Source: an uncultured Veillonella sp.
GTDB lineage: Bacteria > Bacillota > Negativicutes > Veillonellales > Veillonellaceae
Direction of reading: 5' to 3'
Length of the DNA stretch: 27,406 nt
Assembly (NCBI GenBank): GCA_900549845.1
Contig: URPT01000004.1
Location: 1 to 27,406, forward strand
Part shown: piece by piece, positions 1 to 7,404 of the stretch
How positions within the stretch are numbered: the stretch's first letter is position 1
Layout: each line of letters starts with the position of its first letter
Program-made: the position numbers and the translations under genes
Notes under the pieces: model-generated
Told to the model about the DNA's origin: nothing
Database searches by the model: none
Seen by the model: only the letters and a program-made list of their open reading frames with translations

Positions 1-28
1 TTAATAGTACTAAATAAAAGGAGGCTTT

Positions 29-1168
29 ATGTCCTCAACTGAAACATTACAAATTAAAAATTACATAGGTCTCACCGGTGATAAACCCATCCGATTCATT
101 GCATCCGATGTAGATGGTACCTTGGTTAATGATGCGAAAGCAATTCCTAATGAGGCTATCGAGGCGATTCGTGCCGCTCGTGAAAGTGGCATTCGTGTAG
201 CCATCGCTTCTGGTCGTGCTTGGAATGAAATGAACGATGTCATCGAGAAGTTGCCATGCTTACGCTATTTTATGTGTACCAATGGTGCCTATGTAATGGA
301 TAAAGATGAAAAACGCACTTTATTCCATGTAACATTTGATAAAGTACAGGCCTTATATTTATTGCGTAAACTCTTAACCTATGGCGTTTATGTAGAGGCC
401 TATGTGAAAGATAAAATCTATGGCATGTATCCACCATCTCGTTGCATTACACCGGAACGCTTAGGTGCATGCTTAGATGAACGTAAGGAAGGTAATGATA
501 GTGATGCAAAGAGTTCCCATAGCGTAATGGACAATCATATACCTTCTGATACAGAAAAACATTTGCCAGGTGAAACGCATGATCACTATGCTTTAGCCGA
601 AGGTGATGCAGCGGCACATGAAAATATGTCTGAGTGTGAAGTGGAACAGTCTAATTTCTTCTTTAGACCTAATATCCGTCCATTTATCTTGGCAACACGT
701 ACGATGGTACCCGATTTATTAGCTCATATGGAAGCCTTAGACGAAGGCCCTGAAAAGATGCAAATCTTCTATGGTGACGAGCCTATGCGCCAACGCATCT
801 TACAAGACTTACGCGATGAATACCAAGGTATGTCTCACGATGGTACAGGCCGTGAACGTTTTTATGATGTACTACTCTCTAGTGAAGGTAACTTAGAATT
901 CGTATTACCACATACTACAAAGGGCACAGCTGTAGAAGCCTTGGCAAATCACTGGGGCTTTAGTCCAGACGAAGTAATGACCTTAGGGGATAGTGAAAAC
1001 GACCTATCCATGCTGCGCTTTGCGGGAGCTAGTGTTGCTATGGGGAATGGTAAACCGAATATTATAGAAGCAGCGCGCTACGTGACTACAGATAACAACC
1101 ATCAAGGTGCGGCTAAAGCAATCTATTCAGCTATTGCGTACAACAATGAACTACTTAAGAATCAGTAA
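29..1168 (+). CDS. Cof-type HAD-IIB family phosphatase with cap insertion
   Basis: Predicted cytosolic Mg-dependent phosphatase of the HAD superfamily, Cof (IIB) subfamily; substrates in this family are usually sugar phosphates or nucleotide/cofactor phosphates, and the one here cannot be named. Motif I is DVDGT at residues 27-31 (nucleophile Asp27), motif II lies near TNGAY (84-88), and the acidic motif IV is GDSEND at 320-325. At 379 aa it is about 100 residues longer than typical Cof proteins (270-290 aa); much of the excess is a hydrophilic Asp/Glu/His/Ser-rich insert at about residues 150-208 in the cap region, with low-complexity character. The start is supported by GGAGG at 20-24. The upstream context is outside the window, and a 62-bp repeat cluster follows the stop. 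Confidence 0.88.
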   Translation: MSSTETLQIKNYIGLTGDKPIRFIASDVDGTLVNDAKAIPNEAIEAIRAARESGIRVAIASGRAWNEMNDVIEKLPCLRYFMCTNGAYVMDKDEKRTLFHVTFDKVQALYLLRKLLTYGVYVEAYVKDKIYGMYPPSRCITPERLGACLDERKEGNDSDAKSSHSVMDNHIPSDTEKHLPGETHDHYALAEGDAAAHENMSECEVEQSNFFFRPNIRPFILATRTMVPDLLAHMEALDEGPEKMQIFYGDEPMRQRILQDLRDEYQGMSHDGTGRERFYDVLLSSEGNLEFVLPHTTKGTAVEALANHWGFSPDEVMTLGDSENDLSMLRFAGASVAMGNGKPNIIEAARYVTTDNNHQGAAKAIYSAIAYNNELLKNQ

Positions 1169-1185
1169 TCATATCTAAAATTAAA

Positions 1186-1414
1186 GATACTACCAGTTAA
1201 AAGTAAATTTTTCTAATTTGGATTGTGTTCGATATGTGTAAATCTGAGATACTACCAGTTAAAAGTAAATCTTTCTAATTTGGATTGTGCTCGATATGTG
1301 CAAATCTGAGATACTACCAGTTAAAAGTAAATCTTTCTAATCTGGATTGTGCTCGATATGTGTAAATTTGAGATACTACCAGTTAAAAATAAATACTTTT
1401 AACTGGTAGTATCT
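1186..1414. repeat. 62-bp tandem repeats ending in a perfect hairpin
   Basis: Three head-to-tail copies of a 62-bp unit start at 1186, 1248 and 1310, each beginning GATACTACCAGTTAAAA, with only a few substitutions between copies. A fourth, partial copy begins at 1372 and is closed by its own inverted copy: arms 1371-1388 and 1397-1414 are a perfect 18-bp inverted repeat around an 8-nt loop. There is no T-run on either strand, so it is not a standard intrinsic terminator. The unit contains no ORF and there are no unique spacers. Confidence 0.9.
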
Positions 1415-1484
1415 GAAAAAACTATATATATTTGTTTGTCGGTTTGTATTCCAGTCGGTTTTATAGTGAGGCATTGCTCGAAAG

Positions 1485-1502
1485 TGTATTACAGGTAATA
1501 CA
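1485..1502. promoter_or_regulatory. Perfect palindrome upstream of ferredoxin gene
   Basis: Arms TGTATTAC (1485-1492) and GTAATACA (1495-1502) are perfect inverted repeats separated by 2 nt, 67 bp before the ferredoxin start. The size and symmetry fit a dimeric regulator site or a short hairpin; no regulator can be named. Confidence 0.4.
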
Positions 1503-1568
1503 TTGCTTTAGCTGATGTTAGAGCGAATGCTAAGTTAGTTTTATTAAACCCATAGGAGGTGATGTGGA

Positions 1569-1766
1569 ATGGGAAATCTAAAGTTTAATATAGATGATAC
1601 TTGTGTTAAGTGTGGTGCGTGTGCCGTAGATTGTCCTGTTCAATGCATCACCCAAGGAGAGACTCGGTTTAACATAGGTAAAGGGTGTATCGGATGTGGC
1701 GATTGTTATTCCATCTGTCCTGTAGGTGCCGTAAAAATGTCTAAACGTGAGCCTGAGAAAGAATAG
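1569..1766 (+). CDS. 2[4Fe-4S] ferredoxin, clostridial type
   Basis: Small cytosolic electron carrier of 65 aa. Two complete CxxCxxCxxxCP motifs are visible: Cys12, 15, 18 and 22, and Cys40, 43, 46 and 50, each set expected to hold a [4Fe-4S] cluster together with the last Cys of the other motif. Length and spacing are those of clostridial-type low-potential ferredoxins, which serve oxidoreductases such as pyruvate:ferredoxin oxidoreductase. The start is fixed by AGGAGGTGAT at 1554-1563, close to the full anti-SD complement, which implies strong translation. It appears monocistronic, between the repeat cluster and guaA. Its specific redox partner cannot be inferred from the neighbours. Confidence 0.93.
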   Translation: MGNLKFNIDDTCVKCGACAVDCPVQCITQGETRFNIGKGCIGCGDCYSICPVGAVKMSKREPEKE

Positions 1767-1866
1767 TCTCTTGAAAGGGTAGAGCCTCTTATAGGTCATC
1801 TCATTGTATTGCGTTTTGTATAGAGTAAAACCAAAATCCGAACATTAAAATATTAATCATAAATTT

Positions 1867-1908
1867 CATACGGAATATATGGAGTCCATATACTTCGTAT
1901 GGTATAAT
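1867..1908 (+). promoter_or_regulatory. Operator-like palindrome and -10 box upstream of guaA
   Basis: An imperfect 17-bp inverted repeat spans 1867-1883 and 1885-1901 (one G.U and one A.C mismatch), immediately followed by TATAAT at 1903-1908. The palindrome covers where the -35 region would sit and no good -35 hexamer is seen, so an activator or repressor site is possible. The leader downstream contains a small hairpin, GCGTTTT (1927-1933) with AAAACGC (1941-1947). It does not match a purine riboswitch. Confidence 0.4.
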
Positions 1909-2023
1909 GAAATGTAATGAAATTTAGCGTTTTGCTCTAGAAAACGCACCGCCAGTACAGAAATGTAAGGGTATTAAAAAATAGTGAATATACTTTCACA
2001 AATAGATGCATATGGAGGAAGGC

Positions 2024-3559
2024 ATGGAAAACAAGGAATTTGTTATTGTTGTTGACTTTGGTGGTCAATATAATCAATTGATCGCACGCCGTGTTCGTGA
2101 AAATCACGTATACTGCGAAGTATATCCATACAACAAAGCGCTGGACAAAATTAAAGAATTAAAACCGCAAGGTATCATCTTCACAGGTGGCCCTAACAGC
2201 GTGTATGAAGAAAACTCTCCAAAAATCGAAAAAGAGATTTTTGAACTTGGTATTCCAGTTCTTGGCATGTGCTATGGTATGCAATTTATGGCGCATACAT
2301 TGGGTGGCGAAGTTAAATCTGCTGACAACCGTGAATTCGGTAAAACACCTACTAAAGTGGATACTACATCCCCATTGTTCAAAGGCTTGGACGAAGACCA
2401 AGTTGTTTGGATGTCCCACGTTGACTATGTAGCAAAAGTACCTGAAGGTTTCGAAATCGTTGCTCATACAAAAGACTGCCCTGTTGCATCCATGCAAAAC
2501 AAAGAACGTAAATTATACGCTATGCAATACCATGCAGAAGTATTGCACACTGAACATGGTAAAGAAATGCTTCACAACTTCTTGTACGAAGTATGTGGTT
2601 TCACAGGCACATGGACAATGGCAAACTATGCAAAAACTGCTATTGAAGAAATCCGTAACACTGTAGGCGATGGCAAAGTATTATTGGCATTGTCTGGCGG
2701 TGTAGATAGCTCTGTTGCAGCAGCGCTTATCTCTAAAGCTGTAGGCGACCAATTGACTTGTATCTTCGTTGACCATGGTTTAATGCGTAAAAACGAAGGC
2801 GACGAAGTTGAAGCAGCTTTCAAAGATTCTGGTATGAACTTCATCCGTGTGGATGCGGAAAAACGTTTCTTAGATAAATTGGCTGGTCTTGAAGATCCAG
2901 AAGCAAAACGTAAAGCTATCGGTGAAGAATTTATCCGTGTATTCGAAGACGAAGGCCGCAAAATCGGTTCCGTTGACTTCTTGGCACAAGGTACAATCTA
3001 CCCTGACGTTATCGAGTCCGGTACTGGCGAAGCTGAAGTTATCAAATCTCACCACAACGTAGGTGGCTTGCCTGCAGTTGTAGACTTCAAAGGCCTTATC
3101 GAACCATTGCGCAACCTCTTCAAAGACGAAGTGCGTGAACTTGGTTCTGAATTAGGTTTGGCTGATTACCTCGTATGGCGTCAACCATTCCCAGGTCCTG
3201 GTCTTGCTATCCGCGTAATGGGTGAAATCACTAAAGATAAACTCGATATCTTGCGTGATGCGGATTATATCTTCCGTGATGAAATTGCAAAAGCTGGTCT
3301 TGATCGCAGCATCAACCAATACTTTGCAGTATTAACATCTACACGTACTGTAGGCGTTATGGGTGACTTCCGTACATATGATTACACATTGGCATTGCGT
3401 GGCGTAACAACAACAGACTTCATGACTGCTGACTGGGCACGCATCCCTTACGACGTATTGGACACAATCTCCCGTCGTATCGTAAACGAAGTACAACACA
3501 TCAACCGTATCGTGTACGATATTACATCTAAACCACCTGCTACAATTGAGTGGGAATAA
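2024..3559 (+). CDS. guaA: GMP synthase (glutamine-hydrolysing)
   Basis: Converts XMP to GMP using ATP and glutamine-derived ammonia, the last step of guanine nucleotide synthesis, in the cytosol. The N-terminal class I glutamine amidotransferase domain has the nucleophile Cys83 in GMCYG and the His/Glu pair in YHAEVLHTE. The ATP pyrophosphatase P-loop SGGVDS lies at 224-229, and the C-terminal dimerisation domain ends with the family-typical KPPATIEWE. The 511 aa length matches the family. In-frame ATGs exist at 2006 and 2012, but GGAGG at 2014-2018 sits 5 nt before the ATG at 2024, which also gives the expected N terminus. Codon use is highly biased, as in well expressed genes. Monocistronic, with its own terminator. 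Confidence 0.97.
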   Translation: MENKEFVIVVDFGGQYNQLIARRVRENHVYCEVYPYNKALDKIKELKPQGIIFTGGPNSVYEENSPKIEKEIFELGIPVLGMCYGMQFMAHTLGGEVKSADNREFGKTPTKVDTTSPLFKGLDEDQVVWMSHVDYVAKVPEGFEIVAHTKDCPVASMQNKERKLYAMQYHAEVLHTEHGKEMLHNFLYEVCGFTGTWTMANYAKTAIEEIRNTVGDGKVLLALSGGVDSSVAAALISKAVGDQLTCIFVDHGLMRKNEGDEVEAAFKDSGMNFIRVDAEKRFLDKLAGLEDPEAKRKAIGEEFIRVFEDEGRKIGSVDFLAQGTIYPDVIESGTGEAEVIKSHHNVGGLPAVVDFKGLIEPLRNLFKDEVRELGSELGLADYLVWRQPFPGPGLAIRVMGEITKDKLDILRDADYIFRDEIAKAGLDRSINQYFAVLTSTRTVGVMGDFRTYDYTLALRGVTTTDFMTADWARIPYDVLDTISRRIVNEVQHINRIVYDITSKPPATIEWE

Positions 3560-3596
3560 AAATTAGAACAACATAGTATTTAAAGAATACATATAC

Positions 3597-3630
3597 AAAG
3601 GCCTTTCATCGTTATGGTGAGAGGCCTTTT
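3597..3630 (+). terminator. Intrinsic terminator of guaA
   Basis: A hairpin pairs AAAGGCCT with AGGCCTTT, extended inward by further pairs including G.U, and ends in TTTT. It begins about 37 nt after the guaA stop. Confidence 0.8.
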
Positions 3631-3705
3631 GTGAAAGTAGTAGTTGCTCTAATTTATTTTTTCTATTTTGTTGTTACTAGTAGATATCTTTAAGGAAATC
3701 AGGGT

Positions 3706-4224
3706 ATGGAAACCATAAAAGAATTTTTAGTTAGTGACATATATTTAGATATTATAAAAGAACTAGGTGTCGACAACTTTAATCAAGACGTACAAAGTGT
3801 TGAAGTAGAAGAGCTAAAAAATCGATTAAGACAGAGACAATTCTTACTAGAAGGCTTTAATTGTAAGGTGCTTTCAGAAAAAGAGATGGTGCAGTTTTAC
3901 GAGCAAATGATAGAAGCATATGGAAAAGATATTATCGTTTGGTCTAAAAAGTTTTTGCAATATAGCGACGATACTATTGAGGAGTATCCTGATGGAGAAT
4001 TTCCAAAAGGAGAGGAAATATCTGAGGAGGATGTATCAACTACAATTGAAATAGGAAAATATTCTAAAACGAGTATTGCTTTGTATATAATTGAGTTCGA
4101 TCTCTTGAAGAATCATCAAGAGATAGTAGCGGACTATTATAAAAGATTGGGCATTCCTCGGGCCGCGAAATATGCAAAAGACATGATAGCATTTTATAAA
4201 GAGGTTTTTACTTTAGGTATTTAA
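3706..4224 (+). CDS. Uncharacterised acidic 172-aa protein
   Basis: Not recognised. The product is a soluble, acidic, helix-rich protein of 172 aa without signal peptide, membrane segment or visible catalytic motif; there is a strongly acidic stretch around residues 90-110 (EEYPDGEFPKGEEISEED). Start support is modest: AGGA at 3693-3696, 9 nt from the ATG. Codon use includes AGA and ATA, which guaA next door avoids, suggesting low expression or acquisition by transfer. It is followed by a terminator and then by two further small genes. The size, acidity and setting resemble immunity proteins of polymorphic-toxin systems, but no toxin gene is in the window, so this is only a suggestion. Confidence 0.75.
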   Translation: METIKEFLVSDIYLDIIKELGVDNFNQDVQSVEVEELKNRLRQRQFLLEGFNCKVLSEKEMVQFYEQMIEAYGKDIIVWSKKFLQYSDDTIEEYPDGEFPKGEEISEEDVSTTIEIGKYSKTSIALYIIEFDLLKNHQEIVADYYKRLGIPRAAKYAKDMIAFYKEVFTLGI

Positions 4225-4238
4225 ATATTAATGATCGA

Positions 4239-4263
4239 GGGCTGTTTTGTTACAGCCCCTTTT
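4239..4263 (+). terminator. Intrinsic terminator
   Basis: GGGCTGT (4239-4245) pairs with ACAGCCC (4252-4258) around a 6-nt loop, followed by CTTTT. It lies 15 nt after the 172-aa gene. Confidence 0.8.
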
Positions 4264-4280
4264 ATGTTTTACAAAAAAAT

Positions 4281-4289
4281 TGGTATACT
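4281..4289 (+). promoter_or_regulatory. Possible extended -10 promoter
   Basis: TGG followed by TATACT at 4284-4289 forms an extended -10 element 52 bp upstream of the ATG at 4341. No convincing -35 box accompanies it. Confidence 0.35.
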
Positions 4290-4340
4290 GATTTTAAGTT
4301 ATAGATTTTGGTTAAACAGTTGTTTGAAAATAGAGGTCCT

Positions 4341-4757
4341 ATGAAAACGACAAAATCTTTTGGCGAGTATCCAAAATATTCTCTCCACGATGCAAGGGTA
4401 CAGAAAATAGAATACGTAGACGATAGTTTAATCTTTACCTTTGATTATATTTTTTCTTATGAGAATGGTGTTGAACAGACTCATAAGGCTAAGATTGTAT
4501 TTGAGAAATGTGATATCGATGATTTAGAAATTCTTGTCTTTAATAGCACAATGTTAGATACTTTCACAGGTAAAAGGATTGAGTTACCTCAGTATCAGCA
4601 GGAATATAGTGAAAGTGAGTTCGAGGTCATTACGGAGACCTATAACTGGGGCCGAGCAGTATTCCAAGGGTGGTTAAGGACCGAAGGGAATCCCGTACAT
4701 TGTATAATGAACATATACTTTACAGGTGATATGGTATATGTAGTTGATGAGGCTTAA
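4341..4757 (+). CDS. Uncharacterised 138-aa protein, immunity-like
   Basis: Not recognised with certainty. The 138-aa product is predicted cytosolic and beta-rich and begins with a YSLHDARVQKIEYVDDSLIF stretch; similar 'SLHDA..I' openings occur in small proteins found near polymorphic toxins, recalled rather than searched. The reading frame is open from a TTG at 4308, but AGAGG at 4332-4336 lies 4 nt before the ATG at 4341, which is preferred. Its last codons contain the ribosome binding site of the next gene, so the two are probably co-transcribed and translationally coupled. Function unknown. Confidence 0.72.
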   Translation: MKTTKSFGEYPKYSLHDARVQKIEYVDDSLIFTFDYIFSYENGVEQTHKAKIVFEKCDIDDLEILVFNSTMLDTFTGKRIELPQYQQEYSESEFEVITETYNWGRAVFQGWLRTEGNPVHCIMNIYFTGDMVYVVDEA

Positions 4758-4758
4758 T

Positions 4759-5082
4759 ATGAGCGATTTAGATTTTACTATTTGCTGTACAGTTACTTTC
4801 TTCAGCAAGAAGAGGAGAACTCCACCAAATTTAACTAATGGAAAGTATAGCCCTCAAATTGTTGTAAAAGGCATTGAGGAGCATCTTGAAGTCAACTTTA
4901 TTGATGGTGAGGATGTTATCTTTGATCAGCCAATACGAGCTAATGCACTGCCACTGTATGAAACTGTAGATTATTCGGCCCTGCAAGCGGGTACAGAGTT
5001 CCTTATTATGGAAAGTGGCAATACTGTTGGTGAAGGGATTGTAAAAGAAAATTTTCAACATAAACCACATAGGAGAAAATAA
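4759..5082 (+). CDS. EF-Tu domain III-like small protein
   Basis: The 107-aa product resembles domain III of elongation factor Tu without the GTPase domain: an N-terminal strand followed by SKK...TPPNLTNGKYSPQ echoes the EF-Tu segment around 'SKEEGGRHTPFFNGYRPQ', and GNTVGEGIV at 87-95 echoes the EF-Tu C-terminal GRTVGAGVV. This is judged by eye. It cannot act as an elongation factor. GAGG at 4749-4752 inside the preceding gene is 6 nt from the ATG at 4759; earlier in-frame starts (TTG 4744, ATG 4747) are less well placed. The gene lies 1 nt after the upstream stop codon, indicating coupling. A role in contact with EF-Tu partners, or as an immunity protein, is conceivable but unproven. Confidence 0.7.
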   Translation: MSDLDFTICCTVTFFSKKRRTPPNLTNGKYSPQIVVKGIEEHLEVNFIDGEDVIFDQPIRANALPLYETVDYSALQAGTEFLIMESGNTVGEGIVKENFQHKPHRRK

Positions 5083-5134
5083 TTGTAGAGTATTATATCT
5101 ATTGATGGTTCTATAATCTTTAGAAGGAGCTTTT

Positions 5135-5554
5135 ATGGCGATTACGTATACAGAAGAACGAAATTTTACGCCTCAACAAGCAGCAGATTTATTTCTATCT
5201 GTTCGTTGGGTAGTAGGTAAATATCCTGACCGATTACATAAGGCGCTCATGAATTCTTCTCGTGTGATTTCTGCATGGGATGGTGACCGTTTAGTTGGTC
5301 TTATTCGTGTCATGGATGACAGCGAGCTGGTGTGCTTCATCAATTATGTGCTGGTACATCCTGATTATCATGGACAAGGTATTGCTGGTCGTTTGCTAGA
5401 AATGGTGAAAGAGGCATATAAGTCTTACTTGTACATTAATGTTATGATTGGTGATAGCAAGAATGCACCATTTTATGAGAAACATGGATTTAAGGTAAAA
5501 GAGAATTCCTTGCCAATGCAATATCGTAATGTACCTAAATATACAAAAAGATAA
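5135..5554 (+). CDS. GNAT family N-acetyltransferase
   Basis: Predicted cytosolic acetyl-CoA-dependent N-acetyltransferase of 139 aa; substrate unknown. The acetyl-CoA binding motif A is seen as HPDYHGQGIAGRLLE at 75-89 (Q/R-x-x-G-x-G/A pattern), preceded by the expected strand CFINYVLV. The FYEKHGF segment at 113-119 is the common C-terminal motif of small GNAT enzymes of the YjdJ/PhnO-like type. AAGGAG at 5124-5129 supports the ATG. The gene sits about 50 nt after the EF-Tu-like gene and ends before a strong terminator, so it could be read together with the upstream pair or alone. Confidence 0.9.
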   Translation: MAITYTEERNFTPQQAADLFLSVRWVVGKYPDRLHKALMNSSRVISAWDGDRLVGLIRVMDDSELVCFINYVLVHPDYHGQGIAGRLLEMVKEAYKSYLYINVMIGDSKNAPFYEKHGFKVKENSLPMQYRNVPKYTKR

Positions 5555-5600
5555 TTGGTCGGATAATCTGTATAGCAAGTAAGTGGTCAAATTGTTAATA

Positions 5601-5636
5601 AAAGGCTACACGTACATAGCGTTACGTGTAGCCTTT
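5601..5636. terminator. Intrinsic terminator, 14-bp perfect stem
   Basis: AAAGGCTACACGTA (5601-5614) pairs perfectly with 5623-5636 around an 8-nt loop and closes the first GNAT gene. Confidence 0.82.
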
Positions 5637-5689
5637 GTTATGTAAACGGTATATACTAGAACAGATGTGTAGATACGATGGAGAAGAAT

Positions 5690-6178
5690 ATGGATATTTT
5701 AATACGAAAAGCGACAACCGCTGATTTAGAGTTAGTGACATATATAGAAGCAACTTGTTTCCCTCCTGCTGAGGCGGCGCCTCGTGAGGCTTTTAAGGAA
5801 CGATTAGATCATTATGCAGGTCAGTTTTTAATTGCCTTTGACGGCGATACACCTATTGGTTTTATAGATGGTTTTGTAACGGATGATGAAATCTTAACGG
5901 ATGAGATGTTCGCCGATGCTTCGCTGCATAATCCCCATGGCGCATGGCAGATGATATTTGGTTTAAATACATTGCCAGAATATCGTAATCGTGGTGTAGG
6001 TGGTCAGTTAATAGAGGCCTTTATCGATCTTGCGAGAGAGGAAAAACGGGAGGGCGTCATTTTAACCTGTAAGGAAGAAAAGATTCACTATTACGCCAAG
6101 TTTGGTTTTCTAAATGAAGGTGAATCTGTATCTGATCATGGCGGTGCTAAGTGGTATCAGATGCGTATTGTGTTCTAG
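5690..6178 (+). CDS. GNAT family N-acetyltransferase
   Basis: Second, unrelated GNAT protein (162 aa), predicted cytosolic. Motif A is LPEYRNRGVGGQLIEA at 95-110, and the Y-A-K-F-G-F segment at 135-140 is the usual C-terminal signature. The acidic region between 60 and 80 and the conserved CFPP near the N terminus recall the aralkylamine/serotonin-type N-acetyltransferase group, so an amine substrate is possible. The frame is open from an ATG at 5678, but GGAG at 5680-5683 favours the ATG at 5690. It appears monocistronic, with a terminator on either side. Confidence 0.9.
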   Translation: MDILIRKATTADLELVTYIEATCFPPAEAAPREAFKERLDHYAGQFLIAFDGDTPIGFIDGFVTDDEILTDEMFADASLHNPHGAWQMIFGLNTLPEYRNRGVGGQLIEAFIDLAREEKREGVILTCKEEKIHYYAKFGFLNEGESVSDHGGAKWYQMRIVF

Positions 6179-6197
6179 CCATATAATTAAATACAAA

Positions 6198-6246
6198 AGA
6201 AGAAGCTGAAATCTTGCAGAGTAGCATTGATTTCAGCTTCTTTTTT
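6198..6246. terminator. Bidirectional terminator between convergent genes
   Basis: AGAAGCTGAAATC (6201-6213) pairs with 6229-6241, followed by a T-run on the plus strand and a T-rich flank on the minus strand. It can serve both the GNAT gene and the minus-strand metal-transport operon. Confidence 0.8.
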
Positions 6247-6303
6247 GTTGGGAAAATATGTATTTTTGAAGGAGTCTGATTAACATTCATTAAATAAAAT
6301 TAA

Positions 6304-7404
6304 TTAAATGATTTCTTTAACTTGTGCCACGCCTTTATCGGTGAGCATGTAATACCCATTTGTCACATACAAGAGACCTTGTTTCTTAAGGTGTGATGCG
6401 GCTTGGTGTGTATAGTCTGGCTTCCAGTTCAAGTGTTCGTGAATGGTGCCGATACCATTTTCGATGGCCGCTACAGGTGTATTCATATGGGTATAGATGT
6501 GGCAGAGCATCATGGTTTCTCGATAGTGACGACGCAAGTGGCGTTGGCGAAGATAGGTTGCAATATAGCCTGTCTTTGGTGTGCAAATAACGGCAACTAA
6601 TAATGCGAGTCCGATCGTTGTTGCGATAGCGCCTGCAATGGATACGTCTAGTGTGAAAGCAACTTCCGTACCGATGACGGCACAGATAATGCCGATGATG
6701 ATACTGCTAGTGAGCATGGCTTTCACAGAGTCCGTCCATAAATAAGCGATAACCGCAGGTCCGATCATGAGGCCGATAACGAGGATGGCGCCTACCGCTT
6801 GGAAGGAGGCCACCACAGTAAGGGATACCATGGTCATCAGCACGTAGTGGATGAGGGCAGGCATGAAGCCGAAGAGCCCTGCTAATAGTGGATCGAAGGT
6901 AGATAGCTGCAATTCCTTGTAGAAGAGCATAACTAATATGAGGTTGATGACCGCTACCACCAGGGAAATCCATAGTGATACAGGACCTAAGTCGGTGCCG
7001 TTTACAATCCATCTGTCGAACGGGGCGAACGCGATTTCCCCTAGAAGTGCGGTATCTACGTCAAGGTGTGCGTTGCCGCTGTAGAGACTGACGAGGATGA
7101 TGGCAATGGAGAATAGAAGGGGGAAGATGATACCAATGGACGCGTCTTCGTTGACGAGGCCCGTGTTATGAATCATCTCTGTAAGCCACACCGTTCCTAC
7201 GCCGACTACGGTTGCCCCTACTAAAAGCAAGGGAGAGTTTAAGTCTTCCGTTACAAAGAAAGCGAGCACGATGCCAAGGAATACGGTGTGCGTAATGGCG
7301 TCGGCCATCATGGACATGCGGCGCAGCACGAGGAATACACCAGGGATAGCGCACGCGATGGATACTGCAATGGCGATGAGTAAAATCTCTGTATGTACTG
7401 TCAT
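6304..7404 (-). CDS. Metal ABC transporter permease with C-terminal winged helix
   Basis: Inner-membrane permease of the ABC-3 family (ZnuB/MntB/TroC-D type) for Mn, Zn or Fe uptake. Hydrophobic segments run through residues 1-275 with the family motif GAILVIGLMIGPAVIAYL at about 205-222. A basic linker (RQRHLRRHYRE, about 287-297) leads to a C-terminal domain of about 70 residues with helix-helix-wing features (YTHQAASHLKKQGLL then a YYMLTDKG wing). Permeases with such an iron-dependent-repressor-like tail are known, for example MntC of Bacillus subtilis. Its start overlaps the end of the preceding permease by 4 nt. Last gene of the operon; which metal is carried cannot be settled from the sequence. 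Confidence 0.92.
   Translation of the reverse strand: MTVHTEILLIAIAVSIACAIPGVFLVLRRMSMMADAITHTVFLGIVLAFFVTEDLNSPLLLVGATVVGVGTVWLTEMIHNTGLVNEDASIGIIFPLLFSIAIILVSLYSGNAHLDVDTALLGEIAFAPFDRWIVNGTDLGPVSLWISLVVAVINLILVMLFYKELQLSTFDPLLAGLFGFMPALIHYVLMTMVSLTVVASFQAVGAILVIGLMIGPAVIAYLWTDSVKAMLTSSIIIGIICAVIGTEVAFTLDVSIAGAIATTIGLALLVAVICTPKTGYIATYLRQRHLRRHYRETMMLCHIYTHMNTPVAAIENGIGTIHEHLNWKPDYTHQAASHLKKQGLLYVTNGYYMLTDKGVAQVKEII

Noticed and set aside
1186..1414. CRISPR array
   Set aside because: Repeats are contiguous 62-bp units without unique spacers, and no cas genes are present.
1371..1414. Terminator at the end of the repeat cluster
   Set aside because: Stem is long and perfect, but neither strand has a T-run after it.
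1800..2023. Purine riboswitch before guaA
   Set aside because: The region folds, but the conserved purine-aptamer core (two loop-loop hairpins and junction bases) is not visible.
2187..2961. Overlapping ORFs on both strands inside guaA
   Set aside because: Frames created by biased codon use in guaA; no start signals.
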